A DNA stretch of 64,000 nucleotides from Ensifer adhaerens (GCF_001270265.1 NZ_LGAP01000003.1:124001-188000), one strand, 5' to 3'. Shown: positions 17,997 to 26,843, counted from the first letter of the stretch. The notes: generated from the letters alone by a model not told the origin. Numbers and translations are program-made.

Positions 17997-18902
17997 TCAG
18001 GCCGCAGCCCCATAGCGACTGCACGTTGCACGAAGCCGTGGCAGGGCCCAGTCGATGAATGCGCGCACCTTCAATGCGAGAAGCCCTTGGCGCGAGTACA
18101 CGATGTGGATCGGCCTTGCCTCGCCGCCATGGTCTTGCAGGATCGGCACAAGCGCACCGGTGGAAAGTTCCTCTGGTACCTGGTAGTCGAAAACCCGGGC
18201 AATGCCCACGCCGCTTAACGCTGCGGCTACACAATTAGCCGCCGTGTTGACTTCGATCCGGGCTCGCGGGATCACTTCGATCGGTTTGCCGTCAACATCA
18301 AATCCCCAGAAGAACGAGCGGTTATTGAACATGATGCCGTCGTGCTTCGGCAGGTCGCTCGGATGCTCAGGCACGCCATGCCGCTTGAGATAAGCTGGGC
18401 TGGCGACCGTCAGAAGGCGAAATTCACCAGCCTTGACTGCGTAAAGAGAGCTGTCGGCTAGTTCGCCGAGACGAATGGCAACATCCACCTGCTCGTTGAC
18501 GAGATTGACTGAGCGGTCCAACGATAAGATGTTCAAGGAGACTTCCGGGTGCTTGTCGATGAAATCCAATGCAATCGGCAGCACGTAACGGCTTCCGAAC
18601 TCCACGGGCATCGTGATTGTCAACGTGCCGCGCGGTGTTTGATACTCGCCCGAGGCGCGTCGCTCGGCCTCCTCTAGGTCCGCCACGATTTTCCGTGCCG
18701 CTTCGACGTAGTCGCGCCCGGCATCGGTAAGTTGCAGGTTCCGACTTGTGCGAATGATGAGATTTGCACCGAGGTGTCGCTCGAGATCTGCGACCTTACG
18801 ACTGACACTCGGCAAGGGAGCATTCAGCTTTCGGCTGCCAGCCGACAAACTTCCAGCGTCGACCACCGCAAGCAGTACCCGCATAGCATCAAGTCGATCC
18901 AT
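17997..18902 (-). CDS. LysR-family transcriptional regulator
   Basis: The 301-residue protein begins MDRLDAMRVLLAVVDAGSLS, a typical LysR HTH of the subgroup that controls oxidoreductases, with an effector domain from about 90. It ends 14 bp from the convergent hydrolase gene. LysR proteins of this type usually regulate an adjacent divergent gene, but the upstream side holds only a 490-bp gap, so the hydrolase/SDR cluster on its other side is the more likely target. The inducer is unknown. Confidence 0.87.
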   Translation of the reverse strand: MDRLDAMRVLLAVVDAGSLSAGSRKLNAPLPSVSRKVADLERHLGANLIIRTSRNLQLTDAGRDYVEAARKIVADLEEAERRASGEYQTPRGTLTITMPVEFGSRYVLPIALDFIDKHPEVSLNILSLDRSVNLVNEQVDVAIRLGELADSSLYAVKAGEFRLLTVASPAYLKRHGVPEHPSDLPKHDGIMFNNRSFFWGFDVDGKPIEVIPRARIEVNTAANCVAAALSGVGIARVFDYQVPEELSTGALVPILQDHGGEARPIHIVYSRQGLLALKVRAFIDWALPRLRATCSRYGAAA

Positions 18903-19392
18903 TGGACCCCGCGACCAGAGTTCTCATTCAGCTTGTGCAATCGGCCGACGGTGCCGAGAGGCCAGCCGCTGGCGAACATATTGTAGCCCCGAAGATTGCC
19001 GAATCGCTATGGCTGCGTTTCAACTCTTCGAGATCAGTGCCTGTCTGTGTTGTGGAGCGTTGGCCGCCTGGTGGCTGTTGCAACCCAGATTCCACTCCCT
19101 ATGCAGCGCACTGCCCAGCGGTTTCCGGGGTTTTCGCACAATTGCAGAAGCCGTAAACGCCGCCTCTCTCCAACCAAGCGGAATCACTGGATAAATCCAT
19201 CAAAAATTGTCCTTCGCAAGGCATGTGGGTTTTTGCTGACGTTGGTACATGTCTGGGATGGCGGCCCAGTTTTCTGCTGTCATAAGCCGCCCCCGGGGAC
19301 GGGCTGCGATGCACGAATTCAGCCTGGCAAAGGTCTCGCTGCCGCCGTATTCCTTTGGTTGCTCGACACTTTCGAAATGAAAGGATTATGCC
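18903..19392. other. Gap without a recognisable gene
   Basis: Both strands have open frames here, but none has a convincing start with ribosome site or any family resemblance. A plus-strand frame around 19009 gives a short hydrophobic peptide (ACLCCGALAAWWLLQP) that could be coincidental. I see no repeat or hairpin of note. Confidence 0.5.
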
Positions 19393-19695
19393 TTGATTTA
19401 TGCTCGTCATCTCGCCGCGCTTGCAGCAAGCCTTCTTCTGCTCGGGGTTGCCGGTTGCCAGAAGGAGCCGGAATCCGCCGCTGCCCAAGCTGCTGGCGCT
19501 TGCAAGCCGGAGGCTGCAGAAGCGCTGGTCGGTAAAGACAGAATTTCCGACGAGGACGCAAAGCAGTTGACGGGTGCGACGATCGTCCGGCAACTGAAGC
19601 CCGGGGATCCGGCGACGATGGATTTTCGGCAGGAGCGCGTGACGATCGAAACGGATCAGGCGACGGGTAAAATCGTGCGCGCCATGTGCGGATAG
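19393..19695 (+). CDS. I78-family peptidase inhibitor lipoprotein
   Basis: The 100-residue product has a lipoprotein signal with lipobox LGVAGC (Cys22) and a mature domain matching the potato-inhibitor-like I78 family: EALVGKDRIS, a central TGATIVRQLKPGDPATMDFR, and the terminal DQATGKIVRAMCG. It should sit in the envelope and inhibit serine proteases. The start is a TTG preceded by AAAGGA at 8 nt; the nearby ATG at 19388 is out of frame and stops at once. A strong hairpin follows the gene. Confidence 0.8.
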   Translation: MIYARHLAALAASLLLLGVAGCQKEPESAAAQAAGACKPEAAEALVGKDRISDEDAKQLTGATIVRQLKPGDPATMDFRQERVTIETDQATGKIVRAMCG

Positions 19696-19719
19696 GCCTC
19701 GACAGAAGGCATGAAAACG

Positions 19720-19739
19720 GCCGGTCTTTTCAGACCGGC
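19720..19739 (+). terminator. Hairpin after the I78 gene
   Basis: GCCGGTCT, a 4-nt loop TTTC, then AGACCGGC form a perfect 8-bp GC-rich stem 25 bp after the stop. The following bases (TTCCGCC) are only weakly T-rich. It is a likely intrinsic terminator. Confidence 0.6.
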
Positions 19740-19911
19740 TTCCGCCAAATTCGACCGCCTTGTCCGCCGGCGCGGACGGCCGCTGTCGAGCCGATGATTG
19801 GGCTCCCTATCACGTCGTTGAAGAACTCACATCAACAACGTGAATCGGTTCGCCCCAACCGATTCAAAACTCTCATTGGACGCCGACTCCTCGGCACGCG
19901 AAGCTGTGTCC

Positions 19912-20205
19912 ATGACCCAGCAGTGCTCCAGCCTCTACTTTCAGCGGATAGACCCAAACCGAAACATGGCGCGTTATTATGCGCTTTCGATACAGCCGAC
20001 GCTCTTTGGCGAAACCTCTCTTATCCGTGCCTGGGGGCGCATCGGCACGCTCGGCCAGGAGATGATCCATCACTTCGCCTCCGAGGCTGACGCCGTAGCA
20101 CTCCTTCTCGATATCGCCCGCCGAAAGAGGGCGAGAGGCTATGTTCCCATGCCAAGTTGTGGACAATCACCAGAAGAGGCGGTCGTTGTTGCGCAAGGCC
20201 GATGA
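19912..20205 (+). CDS. WGR-domain protein
   Basis: This 97-residue protein is essentially a single WGR domain: LYFQRIDPNRNMARYYALSI, then the name-giving AWGRIGTLGQ, and a helical end that includes ALLLDIARRKRARGY. WGR domains occur in PARPs and in many small rhizobial proteins and are thought to bind nucleic acid. ATG 19912 has a weak ribosome site; a GTG at 19840 in the same frame would add 24 residues. It lies 55 bp before the HU gene. Its specific role is unknown. Confidence 0.75.
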   Translation: MTQQCSSLYFQRIDPNRNMARYYALSIQPTLFGETSLIRAWGRIGTLGQEMIHHFASEADAVALLLDIARRKRARGYVPMPSCGQSPEEAVVVAQGR

Positions 20206-20260
20206 CATCCGCTCTATTCGCGCAAAGGATCATCGCGTCAAAAACGAGGAGGGACACCCT

Positions 20261-20539
20261 TTGACGACCACAACGGAAATTGCAGAAAAGATCGCCAGCG
20301 AGCATGGCCTCACGAAGGTTCAAAGCAAGGCAGTCGTCGAATCCGTGCTTGCGGCGATCTCCGCCGCCTCGGTCTCCGGCAACGAGACTTCCCTGCCCGG
20401 CTTCGGCAAGTTCAAGGTGAAGGCCACGCCAGAACGTGAAGCCCGCAATCCTGCTACCGGAGCAACCATCAAGGTCGCGGCAGCAAGGAAGCTATCCTTC
20501 GTGCCGGCAAAAGCTCTGAAGGACGCGCTCAACAAGTAA
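20261..20539 (+). CDS. HU/IHF-family DNA-binding protein
   Basis: The 92-residue protein is a standard HU monomer: an N-terminal helical dimerisation part (EIAEKIASEHGLTKVQSKAV), the GFGKFKVKATPEREARNPAT turn, and the DNA-binding arm with GATIKVAAARKLSFVPAK. The start is TTG 20261, set by a strong AGGAGG 7 nt upstream; a longer frame from 20141 overlaps the WGR gene and lacks a site. It bends DNA as an architectural protein. A strong terminator follows. It is probably an accessory HU paralogue. Confidence 0.9.
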   Translation: MTTTTEIAEKIASEHGLTKVQSKAVVESVLAAISAASVSGNETSLPGFGKFKVKATPEREARNPATGATIKVAAARKLSFVPAKALKDALNK

Positions 20540-20552
20540 CCACTCGACGCCT

Positions 20553-20578
20553 GCGGCTCCGCCGACGCGCGGAGCCGC
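20553..20578 (+). terminator. Terminator of the HU gene
   Basis: GCGGCTCCGC and GCGGAGCCGC make a perfect 10-bp stem around a 6-nt loop, 14 bp after the HU stop, followed by TTGAATCT. Confidence 0.75.
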
Positions 20579-20788
20579 TTGAATCTGAGTTGTGCCGATG
20601 CTCGGCCACGAGCATGTTTCAATGGTCATGTCCCGCCAATGCCGTCGGTGTTTGCATAGACCAAACCCACGTCTTCGGTCCGCTTGAAGTCGCGCCCCCC
20701 GGGGCGCCCGGCCGACGTCGTCGATCTACCCGACAGGAGGAACAAACTTGCGATCTGGGCGTTCTGCGGCGAAACGGAGGCAACGCAG

Positions 20789-21037
20789 ATGCAGGGCATC
20801 AATTGGGATCACCCCGTCAGGGTAGGCACCAATGGGGAACGGTGTATCAACGGGCCAGAGGACGCGCTTCAGTATCTAAGCGAATGGCCGCAAGGAGGAT
20901 GGTTCTACGAACGGGCCAGAAATCGCTGCCACGCGGCGCTCGAGCGCGGCGAGAGCCTTGGGCTTTCGCGGAAGGCCTTCATTGGCGCGGCCATCGAATG
21001 TTCGTTCCCGATTGCAGAGGACGATATCGCCTCTTGA
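20789..21037 (+). CDS. DUF982 protein
   Basis: The 82-residue protein matches the DUF982 family that is abundant in rhizobia: DHPVRVGTNGERCINGPEDA, then a Trp-rich core (LSEWPQGGWFYERARNRCHA) and a helical end with ARKAF-like RKAFIGAAIE. Function is unknown. ATG 20789 is supported by GGAGG 8 nt upstream and by the family length; an in-frame start at 20684 would add 35 residues of unrelated sequence. Its stop is immediately followed by a truncated monooxygenase, indicating a recombination junction. Confidence 0.78.
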   Translation: MQGINWDHPVRVGTNGERCINGPEDALQYLSEWPQGGWFYERARNRCHAALERGESLGLSRKAFIGAAIECSFPIAEDDIAS

Positions 21038-21039
21038 GT

Positions 21040-21482
21040 TGCTGGCAGGCAGCCTAATCTCACCGCTGATCGCAAGATTCGCTAGGGAGAACGGTATCGA
21101 CCCTGATGGTTTCGATCCGGATGCCATTTTGGAAGCCGAACGCTTCGTCCCCGATCCCAACCGGCTTCAGGCTGTGGGCATGGGTCTCGGACTTCTAGAC
21201 CTGCTAAGACACGAAAAGCTCACAGCGAGACAGGCTGTGCGCCGCTCGGAGGGCCATCACCGTCTGCTGCTCGGCACGCCGGAAGAGGTTGCCGACGCGA
21301 TCATCGATCTGTGGGCCGACGGCACCGTGGACGGTTATACCCTACAACCACCTCGCGCACCCGATGATATCGAGGAGTTCATCGACAAGGTCGTGCCGAT
21401 CCTGCAGGATCGCGGCGTCTACCGCAGCCGATATGAAGAGCGAACGGTCCGCGAGCGTTATGGTTTACCTTATCCTCCCTAG
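21040..21482 (+). pseudogene. C-terminal remnant of an LLM-class flavin-dependent monooxygenase (NtaA/SnaA type)
   Basis: The frame reads LELLAGSLISPLIARFAREN, then GTPEEVADAIIDLWADGTVD, IEEFIDKVVPILQDRGVYRS and YEERTVRERYGLPYP. These are the last roughly 145 residues of nitrilotriacetate-monooxygenase-type flavoproteins, which are normally about 430-450 residues. The barrel core with the flavin site and the start codon are missing. The open frame continues upstream to 20958, but there it overlaps the DUF982 gene in another frame. It is a dead fragment created at the DUF982 junction. Confidence 0.72.
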
Positions 21483-21571
21483 GACAATTGTTGCCGCGCC
21501 GCCGGACCGAGAATTAACGCGATGGAAAGCCAATGCTGCTAGCACTCCTGGGTTGAAAAGGAGAGCCCATC

Positions 21572-22360
21572 ATGCTGCCTGCCTCGTGGAAGCCGATTGA
21601 CGCCGGCGGCCTGATCCGTCTCGGATCTCCGCGTGACGGCGGCTATGTCGTATCGGAGCGGGCGGTTCGTGCCTCCAGGCTTCTGATCAGCATGGGATTG
21701 AACGACGACTGGCAGTTCGAGAAGGCGTTTCGCAAACATGCCGACGTCAGTGTCGTTTGCTTCGACCACTCCGTCACCTGGAAGTTCTGGCTGCGCTACT
21801 ATGTCGAGCAGGTCCTGCGCCTTCGCTGGGCAAGGCTGACGCGCTATCTGGACTATCGGTGGTTCTTCAGCCGGCCAGGGGTAGAGCATCGCCCCATTCG
21901 AATTGGTTATGATCAACCGGGCGAGGTCAGTGTCCCGGGCCTGCTAAGAGAATTCACCGGGAATGACATCTTCCTCAAGATCGATATCGAGGGCTCCGAG
22001 TATCGCATCCTTGACGACCTGGTGAAATATTCGGACCGCTTCACAAGCGTTGTGATGGAGTTCCACGATATCGACCTCAACAGAGATCGGATCGCGAGGT
22101 TTGTGGAGGGAATGGCGAACTTCTCGACCGTCTTCCTTCATGCCAACAATTACGGCGGCACCGATGGTCAAGGCGACCCCCTGGTCATCGAGATGAGCTT
22201 CGTGAGAAAAGATCTGCTCGACCCGGCCAAGCCGGGAGAAGCACGGCCCGAGCTACCGGCAAACACGTCCCGACTTCCCGACATCGAATTGCGGTACGCT
22301 CCGGTGGACACTAACGCTACGGCTGGCGTTGCCCGCGCCCTTCAGGCTGGAGCCAACTGA
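21572..22360 (+). CDS. FkbM-family SAM-dependent methyltransferase
   Basis: This 262-residue protein shows GSPRDGGYVVSERAV at the N-terminus and the FkbM core NDIFLKIDIEGSEYRILDDL, whose acidic pair is characteristic of the family, followed by VVMEFHDID. FkbM enzymes O-methylate sugars, lipids or polyketides, often in surface polysaccharides. An AAAAGGAG site precedes the ATG by 8 nt. No glycan genes adjoin it, so the acceptor is unknown. The gene appears complete. Confidence 0.83.
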   Translation: MLPASWKPIDAGGLIRLGSPRDGGYVVSERAVRASRLLISMGLNDDWQFEKAFRKHADVSVVCFDHSVTWKFWLRYYVEQVLRLRWARLTRYLDYRWFFSRPGVEHRPIRIGYDQPGEVSVPGLLREFTGNDIFLKIDIEGSEYRILDDLVKYSDRFTSVVMEFHDIDLNRDRIARFVEGMANFSTVFLHANNYGGTDGQGDPLVIEMSFVRKDLLDPAKPGEARPELPANTSRLPDIELRYAPVDTNATAGVARALQAGAN

Positions 22361-22460
22361 CGTGCGAACAAGCGGCCCACGACAAGTACAGCCGCTTCGT
22401 CGGATAAGACGATCCCCCCGGGCGGAATGAAAACCAGCCGCCCAGAGGAAAGATGCGACG

Positions 22461-22727
22461 TTACGACGAAAGGTACCTTGGTCCTGTTCCCCGTCCCGTC
22501 AGCAGCCATGAGAGGCTTACGCTAAGAACGCCGGCAATCATCGCCAGGCGATTGGCACGCGGAGCAGCTCGGTCATTTTCCCAATCGAACCATGTACTCG
22601 TCTCAACGCCCACGACCTTGGCAACGCTTTGCGCCGAAACATCGAGCGCATCGCGGGCGAGCGACATGCGTCCGCCAATCGTGTCATCCTGGGTGCAGAT
22701 CGCGTTCTCACAATCATTGAAGTTCAT
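22461..22727 (-). CDS. Small XRE-like DNA-binding protein
   Basis: The 88-residue protein has a helix-turn-helix at about residues 20-75 (RMSLARDALDVSAQSVAKVV, then GVETSTWFDWENDRAAPR and a third helix NRLAMIAGVLSVSLSWLLTG), the layout of lambda-repressor-like regulators. No second domain is present. A GAAAGGGA site precedes the ATG. It is 84 bp from the betaine importer operon on the same strand; whether it controls that operon is unknown. Confidence 0.75.
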   Translation of the reverse strand: MNFNDCENAICTQDDTIGGRMSLARDALDVSAQSVAKVVGVETSTWFDWENDRAAPRANRLAMIAGVLSVSLSWLLTGRGTGPRYLSS

Positions 22728-22810
22728 CGATATCCCTTTCCATTCTGATGCGAGCGGTCGCCCGGCACCGTTTGACAGGAGCCGGGCTGTCTTTCCGGGG
22801 GTTGACCGGC

Positions 22811-23677
22811 TTACTTTCCGGTCCAGGCTTTCACCTGGTCGGGATGGTCCGCGATGTATTTTTCAACCGCAGCCTCGTACGAGGTCTGCTGTGCCTGGAA
22901 CATCGCGGCTTCCAGATCGCCGATCGGGAGCTTCATGCGGGAAAGGAAGCCGGCGACATCCGGATTGTCCTGCTTGAACCCCTTGCGCGCCAAAACGTCG
23001 ACATGTTCGGCTTCACCGAGCGAGCCCTTCGGATCGGCGATGTAGCGAAGGTCGTATTTGCCGAACATCCAATGGGGGCTCCAGGACGTTGCAACGAACC
23101 ATTTCTCGGTCCTGATCGCGCGGTCGACCGCCGTGAGCATCCCGGCTTCGCTGGAGATCTGAAGCTTGTAACCATCAAGGCCGTAGTCCTTGAGCGCCTT
23201 TTCCGAAAGACGCGTCAGGCCGGCGCCGGGATCGATGCCCTGAACCGTTGAGGCAAGCTTCTGGTTGATCTCGGGCTTCTGCAGATCCTCGATCGAATTG
23301 AGCTCACTTTCGGGGATATAGGCCGGGACGACCCATCCGAGCTTGGCGCCTTCATAAACGGTCCCGAGCGTCTCAACCTTGTCTTTTACCTTGCCGTAGT
23401 AATCGGCATGGGTCTGCGGCAGCCATGCCATCATCATCGCATCGAGATCGCCACGGCTCACACCCTGATAGAGCGGTGCCACGTCGGTCTGTACGAGCTC
23501 GACGTCACGGTCGAGTTCATCTTTAATGATCTTCGCCGCCAGCTTGGTGACGAATTCCGCGTCCGACCATGCTGCCCAGCCAATTTTCACCGGCTTTGCT
23601 TCCTGGGCGAAGCTGGCGCCCGCCGGGCCGCCGATGAACATGGCCGCAAGGCCGATGGTTGCGATTGTCTTGAACAT
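22811..23677 (-). CDS. Glycine betaine-type ABC transporter substrate-binding protein
   Basis: This 288-residue exported protein (signal about 1-24, ending AGASFAQ) belongs to the OpuAC/ProX family: VKIGWAAWSDAEFVTKLAAK, VAPLYQGVSRGDLDAMMMAW and WFVATSWSPHWMFGKYDLRY. Aromatic residues of the last stretch form the box for quaternary ammonium ligands. It probably delivers glycine betaine, proline betaine or a related compound. ATG 23677 follows GGAAGG at 7 nt; the upstream TTG is not needed. It is the third gene of the operon with the permease and ATPase. Confidence 0.9.
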   Translation of the reverse strand: MFKTIATIGLAAMFIGGPAGASFAQEAKPVKIGWAAWSDAEFVTKLAAKIIKDELDRDVELVQTDVAPLYQGVSRGDLDAMMMAWLPQTHADYYGKVKDKVETLGTVYEGAKLGWVVPAYIPESELNSIEDLQKPEINQKLASTVQGIDPGAGLTRLSEKALKDYGLDGYKLQISSEAGMLTAVDRAIRTEKWFVATSWSPHWMFGKYDLRYIADPKGSLGEAEHVDVLARKGFKQDNPDVAGFLSRMKLPIGDLEAAMFQAQQTSYEAAVEKYIADHPDQVKAWTGK

Positions 23678-23742
23678 ATCCAATCCTTCCGTACATTTCG
23701 AATGACAGCGGGGCTCATGCCCGCCGATGAAGAAGCCAGCGC

Positions 23743-24621
23743 TCAGGCGGCTTTGGCCTCGGGCTCGCGCAAGCCAAATTTCGCGAACGGCAGGCGCCAG
23801 GAGGCGCCCTTCTTTCCAAGGCTTTGGGTGAGGCGGTCGAGAATGACGGCGAGGATGACCACGGCCAGACCGCCTTCGAAGCCGGTGCCGACATCAAGCC
23901 TTTGAATGCCCGTCAGCACCGTATTGCCGAGGCCGCCGGCCCCGATCATCGAGGCGATGACCACCATCGACAGAGACAACATGATGGTCTGGTTGATACC
24001 CGCCATGATCGACGGCATCGCATTGGGTAGCTGGACCTTGAGGAGAAGCTGGGTCGGCGTGCAGCCAAAGGCATTGCCTGCCTCGACGAATTCCACATGC
24101 ACCTGCCGGATGCCGAGATTTGTCAGCCGTACGACCGGAGGCATCGAGAAGATGACCGTCGCAATGGTGCCCGGAACCGCACCCAACCCAAAGAACATTG
24201 CCGCCGGGATGAGGTAGACGAAGGCCGGCATCGTCTGCATCAGATCAAGCCCCGGACGGATGATCGCGGCGACGGAATCCCGGCGCGCCATGGCCACGCC
24301 GAGTGGCAGGCCGATGACCATCGCGATCAAAGTCGAAGCGATGACCAGGGACAGCGTCTCCATCATCGCTGCCCACAGCCCCATCTGCCCGACCAGTGAA
24401 AGCGCCAGGCCGGCAAAGACCGCGAAGCCGAAGGAGACGCGCCATAAAGCGAGAAGAACAAAGATTGCGATGCCGAGAGGCATGGGAATGCCGAGCAGGC
24501 CGCTCTGCAATCCGCTCGTCACGAACCCGATCGAAGCGGCGATGAAGTCGAGCGTGGGCGAAAAATTGTCGAGGATGTAATTGACGGCCGAATCGATGCC
24601 GTCTCCGATGTCGAAGCTCAT
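23743..24621 (-). CDS. Glycine betaine-type ABC transporter permease
   Basis: The 292-residue permease has an extended N-terminus (VNYILDNFSPTLDFIAASIG), about six membrane segments and the cytoplasmic EAA loop (VEFVEAGNAFGCTPTQLLLK), as in ProW/OpuAB. It is the only permease of the importer and would act as a homodimer. The 26-bp gap to the ATPase gene and the shared strand place it in one operon. Ligand identity rests on the family only. Confidence 0.9.
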   Translation of the reverse strand: MSFDIGDGIDSAVNYILDNFSPTLDFIAASIGFVTSGLQSGLLGIPMPLGIAIFVLLALWRVSFGFAVFAGLALSLVGQMGLWAAMMETLSLVIASTLIAMVIGLPLGVAMARRDSVAAIIRPGLDLMQTMPAFVYLIPAAMFFGLGAVPGTIATVIFSMPPVVRLTNLGIRQVHVEFVEAGNAFGCTPTQLLLKVQLPNAMPSIMAGINQTIMLSLSMVVIASMIGAGGLGNTVLTGIQRLDVGTGFEGGLAVVILAVILDRLTQSLGKKGASWRLPFAKFGLREPEAKAA

Positions 24622-24647
24622 GGTTTTATCCGATTGGCTGGTGAGGT

Positions 24648-25880
24648 TCAGTTGGCGCGGTCGAGCGTCTCAAGCAGAGCCGACTTGCTGATGGCGCCGA
24701 TGTAGCGGTCTTGGTCGTCGACGACCGGAACCGGCCATGCGCTTGCCGCAACTTGTCCAAGGACGCTCGAGAGCTGCTCGCTGGCAAGGATCGGCGCTGC
24801 GTCCGCAAGGAAAGCCTTGTGATAAGGGTCTTCCGCCTTCGAACGGATCTTCTCCATCAAGGACGCCTGGCTGACCATGCCATGGTATTTCATGTCACGG
24901 CCGACGATGATCGCAAACTCGCGGTCTCGGCTCGTCTTCTGCTCAAGCGCGGCGGCGGCGGAAACACCCTGGCGATCGATGATCGTGATCTGAGTCTTGC
25001 GGGCCACGTCGCCGGCCTTGAAAACCTGAGAGACGTCGACATTGCGGAAGAACGACCGCACGTAGTCATTGGCAGGATTGCCGACGATTTCGTCCGGTGT
25101 GCCGACCTGAACGACATTTCCATTCTGCATGATGCAGATACGGTCACCTATGCGCATCGCCTCATCGAGATCGTGGCTGACGAAGACAATCGTGCGGCTT
25201 TGCTCGGATTGCAGACGAACCAGCTCGTCCTGCATTTCCGTGCGGATCAGGGGGTCAAGCGCCGAAAAAGCCTCATCCATAAGCAGGATCGACGGTTCGC
25301 TGGCCAGAGCGCGGGCAAGGCCGACGCGCTGCTTCATTCCGCCCGACAGCTCGTCCGGACGGCTGTCACTATAACCGTCGAGCCCGACGGCTTTCAGCGC
25401 CGCCATGGCCTTCGCCTTGCGTTCGGCCTCGCCGACGCCGGCCACTTCCAGCCCGAAGGCGGCGTTGTTGAGAACAGTGCGGTTGGGGAGAAGCGCGAAG
25501 GACTGGAACACCATACTGATGTCCCGACGACGGAGTTCGATCAGAGCCTTGCGCGACATCTTCGTAATATCGTGGCCGTCGATCTCGATCGATCCGGATG
25601 TCGGCTCGATCAACCTGTTGAGGAGGCGCAGAAGTGTGGATTTGCCGGAACCGGACAGGCCCATGATCACGAAGATCTCACCCGCCCTGATATCAAAGCT
25701 GGCGTTGTTGACGCCAATGGAGCAACCGGTTGCTCCGTGAATCTCTGTCTTGCTCTTGCCGGAGCGAAGAAGCTCCAGAGCATCTTCGGTGTGCTCACCG
25801 AAAATCTTGTAGACGTCCTTCAATCTGATCTTGGTCGAACCCTCGGACGTGCCGTTCTCGTGTTCCGTCGTAAAAGCCAT
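24648..25880 (-). CDS. Glycine betaine-type ABC transporter ATP-binding protein with CBS module
   Basis: The 410-residue ATPase has Walker A GLSGSGKST, signature LSGGMKQR, Walker B ILLMDEAFSALDP and the switch His in VSHDLDEA, then a C-terminal extension of about 130 residues with CBS character (IVGRDMKYHGMVSQASLMEK; DDQDRYIGAISKSALL). CBS domains of this family sense ionic strength, so osmotic regulation of uptake is plausible. The start is uncertain: ATG 25880 has a poor ribosome site, while GTG 25913 and TTG 25901 lie just after AAGGAG and would add 7-11 residues. Confidence 0.9.
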   Translation of the reverse strand: MAFTTEHENGTSEGSTKIRLKDVYKIFGEHTEDALELLRSGKSKTEIHGATGCSIGVNNASFDIRAGEIFVIMGLSGSGKSTLLRLLNRLIEPTSGSIEIDGHDITKMSRKALIELRRRDISMVFQSFALLPNRTVLNNAAFGLEVAGVGEAERKAKAMAALKAVGLDGYSDSRPDELSGGMKQRVGLARALASEPSILLMDEAFSALDPLIRTEMQDELVRLQSEQSRTIVFVSHDLDEAMRIGDRICIMQNGNVVQVGTPDEIVGNPANDYVRSFFRNVDVSQVFKAGDVARKTQITIIDRQGVSAAAALEQKTSRDREFAIIVGRDMKYHGMVSQASLMEKIRSKAEDPYHKAFLADAAPILASEQLSSVLGQVAASAWPVPVVDDQDRYIGAISKSALLETLDRAN

Positions 25881-26035
25881 AAAAAATTGCCGCCTGCTCA
25901 ATAGCTGACGCACTCTCCTTGTTTGTGGTTTTCAACATTCCTCAAGCAAAGCTCACTCAAGGAAACGAGTTTTTCAGACATCACCATCCTCCGTTTGAAA
26001 GATGCTGAAGTTATTCCTCGATAATCGCCAGATGA

Positions 26036-26053
26036 GTATTATTATAATAATAC
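26036..26053. promoter_or_regulatory. Perfect 18-bp AT palindrome upstream of the betaine importer
   Basis: GTATTATTATAATAATAC is its own reverse complement. It lies about 120 bp before the ATPase gene, within the likely promoter region, and could be an operator. No regulator for it is identified; the small HTH protein at 22461 is one candidate. Confidence 0.4.
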
Positions 26054-26386
26054 ATGCTGCGTTGATGAGCGCGAAGAAACTGCCGTTTCTACAATGGCAA
26101 ATAGATGCCGAGGCGCAAAGGATTGCCTTTATTACGACACAGAGTTCCGGATGTCCATTGAAAATTCTATTTTTTTGGCGACCAGGACGCGCCGGCGCAA
26201 ATCAGCGATGCTCCTGCGACGCCCAAACGCCTTGCAAAAGCGCGCATGCGCGTGCTCGGTTTTGCGTCCGAGATCGGTGAGCGACTGCTGAGTGCTAGCC
26301 GCACACAAGATGCGCCATTCGCGGTCGCAATCGTTGTCAAAACGTTAACGAAAAGTGCCTGGAAAACCGCCCCGCTACCCGAGATC

Positions 26387-26421
26387 GGGCGCAAGCCCAG
26401 CGCACAGCCGTGCTTGCGCCC
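26387..26421. other. GC-rich hairpin in a gene-free region
   Basis: GGGCGCAAGC and GCTTGCGCCC form a perfect 10-bp stem around a 15-nt loop. There is no T-run on either side, so it is not an obvious terminator; part of a small RNA or an RNA structure upstream of the BON gene is possible. Confidence 0.35.
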
Positions 26422-26560
26422 TGAATGGCTGTTTCGTGCGACGCTGATAAAAATATCGTGACTCGATTGTGTTCGCCTCAAGGGTCGACTCTCGGCCGTT
26501 TGCCGGCAAACATGAACGGGAGATGAACAGATATTCGACCAATGCCCGGAGCAATCGCCC

Positions 26561-26809
26561 ATGTTCGGCCTAACGTTCGCATCGTCTGCCCCGTCACAAC
26601 CCTTTGACATTGCTGGGGTAATGGCAGTGAGCGCTGCCATCGCCTACTGTGACGACCTAGCGGAAGCCGATATTTCGGTGACCCGCGAACGCGGCGAGAT
26701 CTACCTTGACGGCGTGGTGTCCTCCATCGCGATGCGCGATGAAGCTCAGAAAGTCGCCAAGGAGGTTACCGGTTCGCCTGTCAGAAGCCGACTTCGCGTG
26801 GCGAAATAA
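26561..26809 (+). CDS. BON-domain protein
   Basis: The 82-residue protein matches a single BON domain: AVSAAIAYCDDLAEADISVT, then EIYLDGVVSSIAMRDEAQKV and the end VTGSPVRSRLRVAK. BON domains bind phospholipid or peptidoglycan and are found in osmotic-stress proteins such as OsmY. No export signal is visible from this start, though an alternative ATG lies at 26621. It is convergent with the sugar operon. Function is uncertain. Confidence 0.65.
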   Translation: MFGLTFASSAPSQPFDIAGVMAVSAAIAYCDDLAEADISVTRERGEIYLDGVVSSIAMRDEAQKVAKEVTGSPVRSRLRVAK

Positions 26810-26843
26810 GGCGCGGCCGCGCACAATGAACAGCCGTCTCTGG

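Larger units (their letters stand above)
25914..26560. other. Gap without a recognisable gene; holds a palindrome and a hairpin
   Basis: This roughly 650-bp stretch is upstream of the betaine importer and of the BON gene. Its first 140 bp are AT-rich and should contain the importer promoter. The rest has open frames on both strands, but none resembles a protein family. The perfect palindrome at 26036 and the GC hairpin at 26387 are listed separately; a shorter 12-bp palindrome (CGCGCATGCGCG) lies at 26241. Confidence 0.5.

Noticed and set aside
24711-25904. Long plus-strand open frame (397 codons)
   Set aside because: Antisense shadow of the betaine-type ATPase, a result of high G+C codon usage.
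26167-26640. Minus-strand open frame of 157 codons in the gap before the BON gene
   Set aside because: No recognisable domain, no ribosome site, and it overlaps the BON gene antisense.
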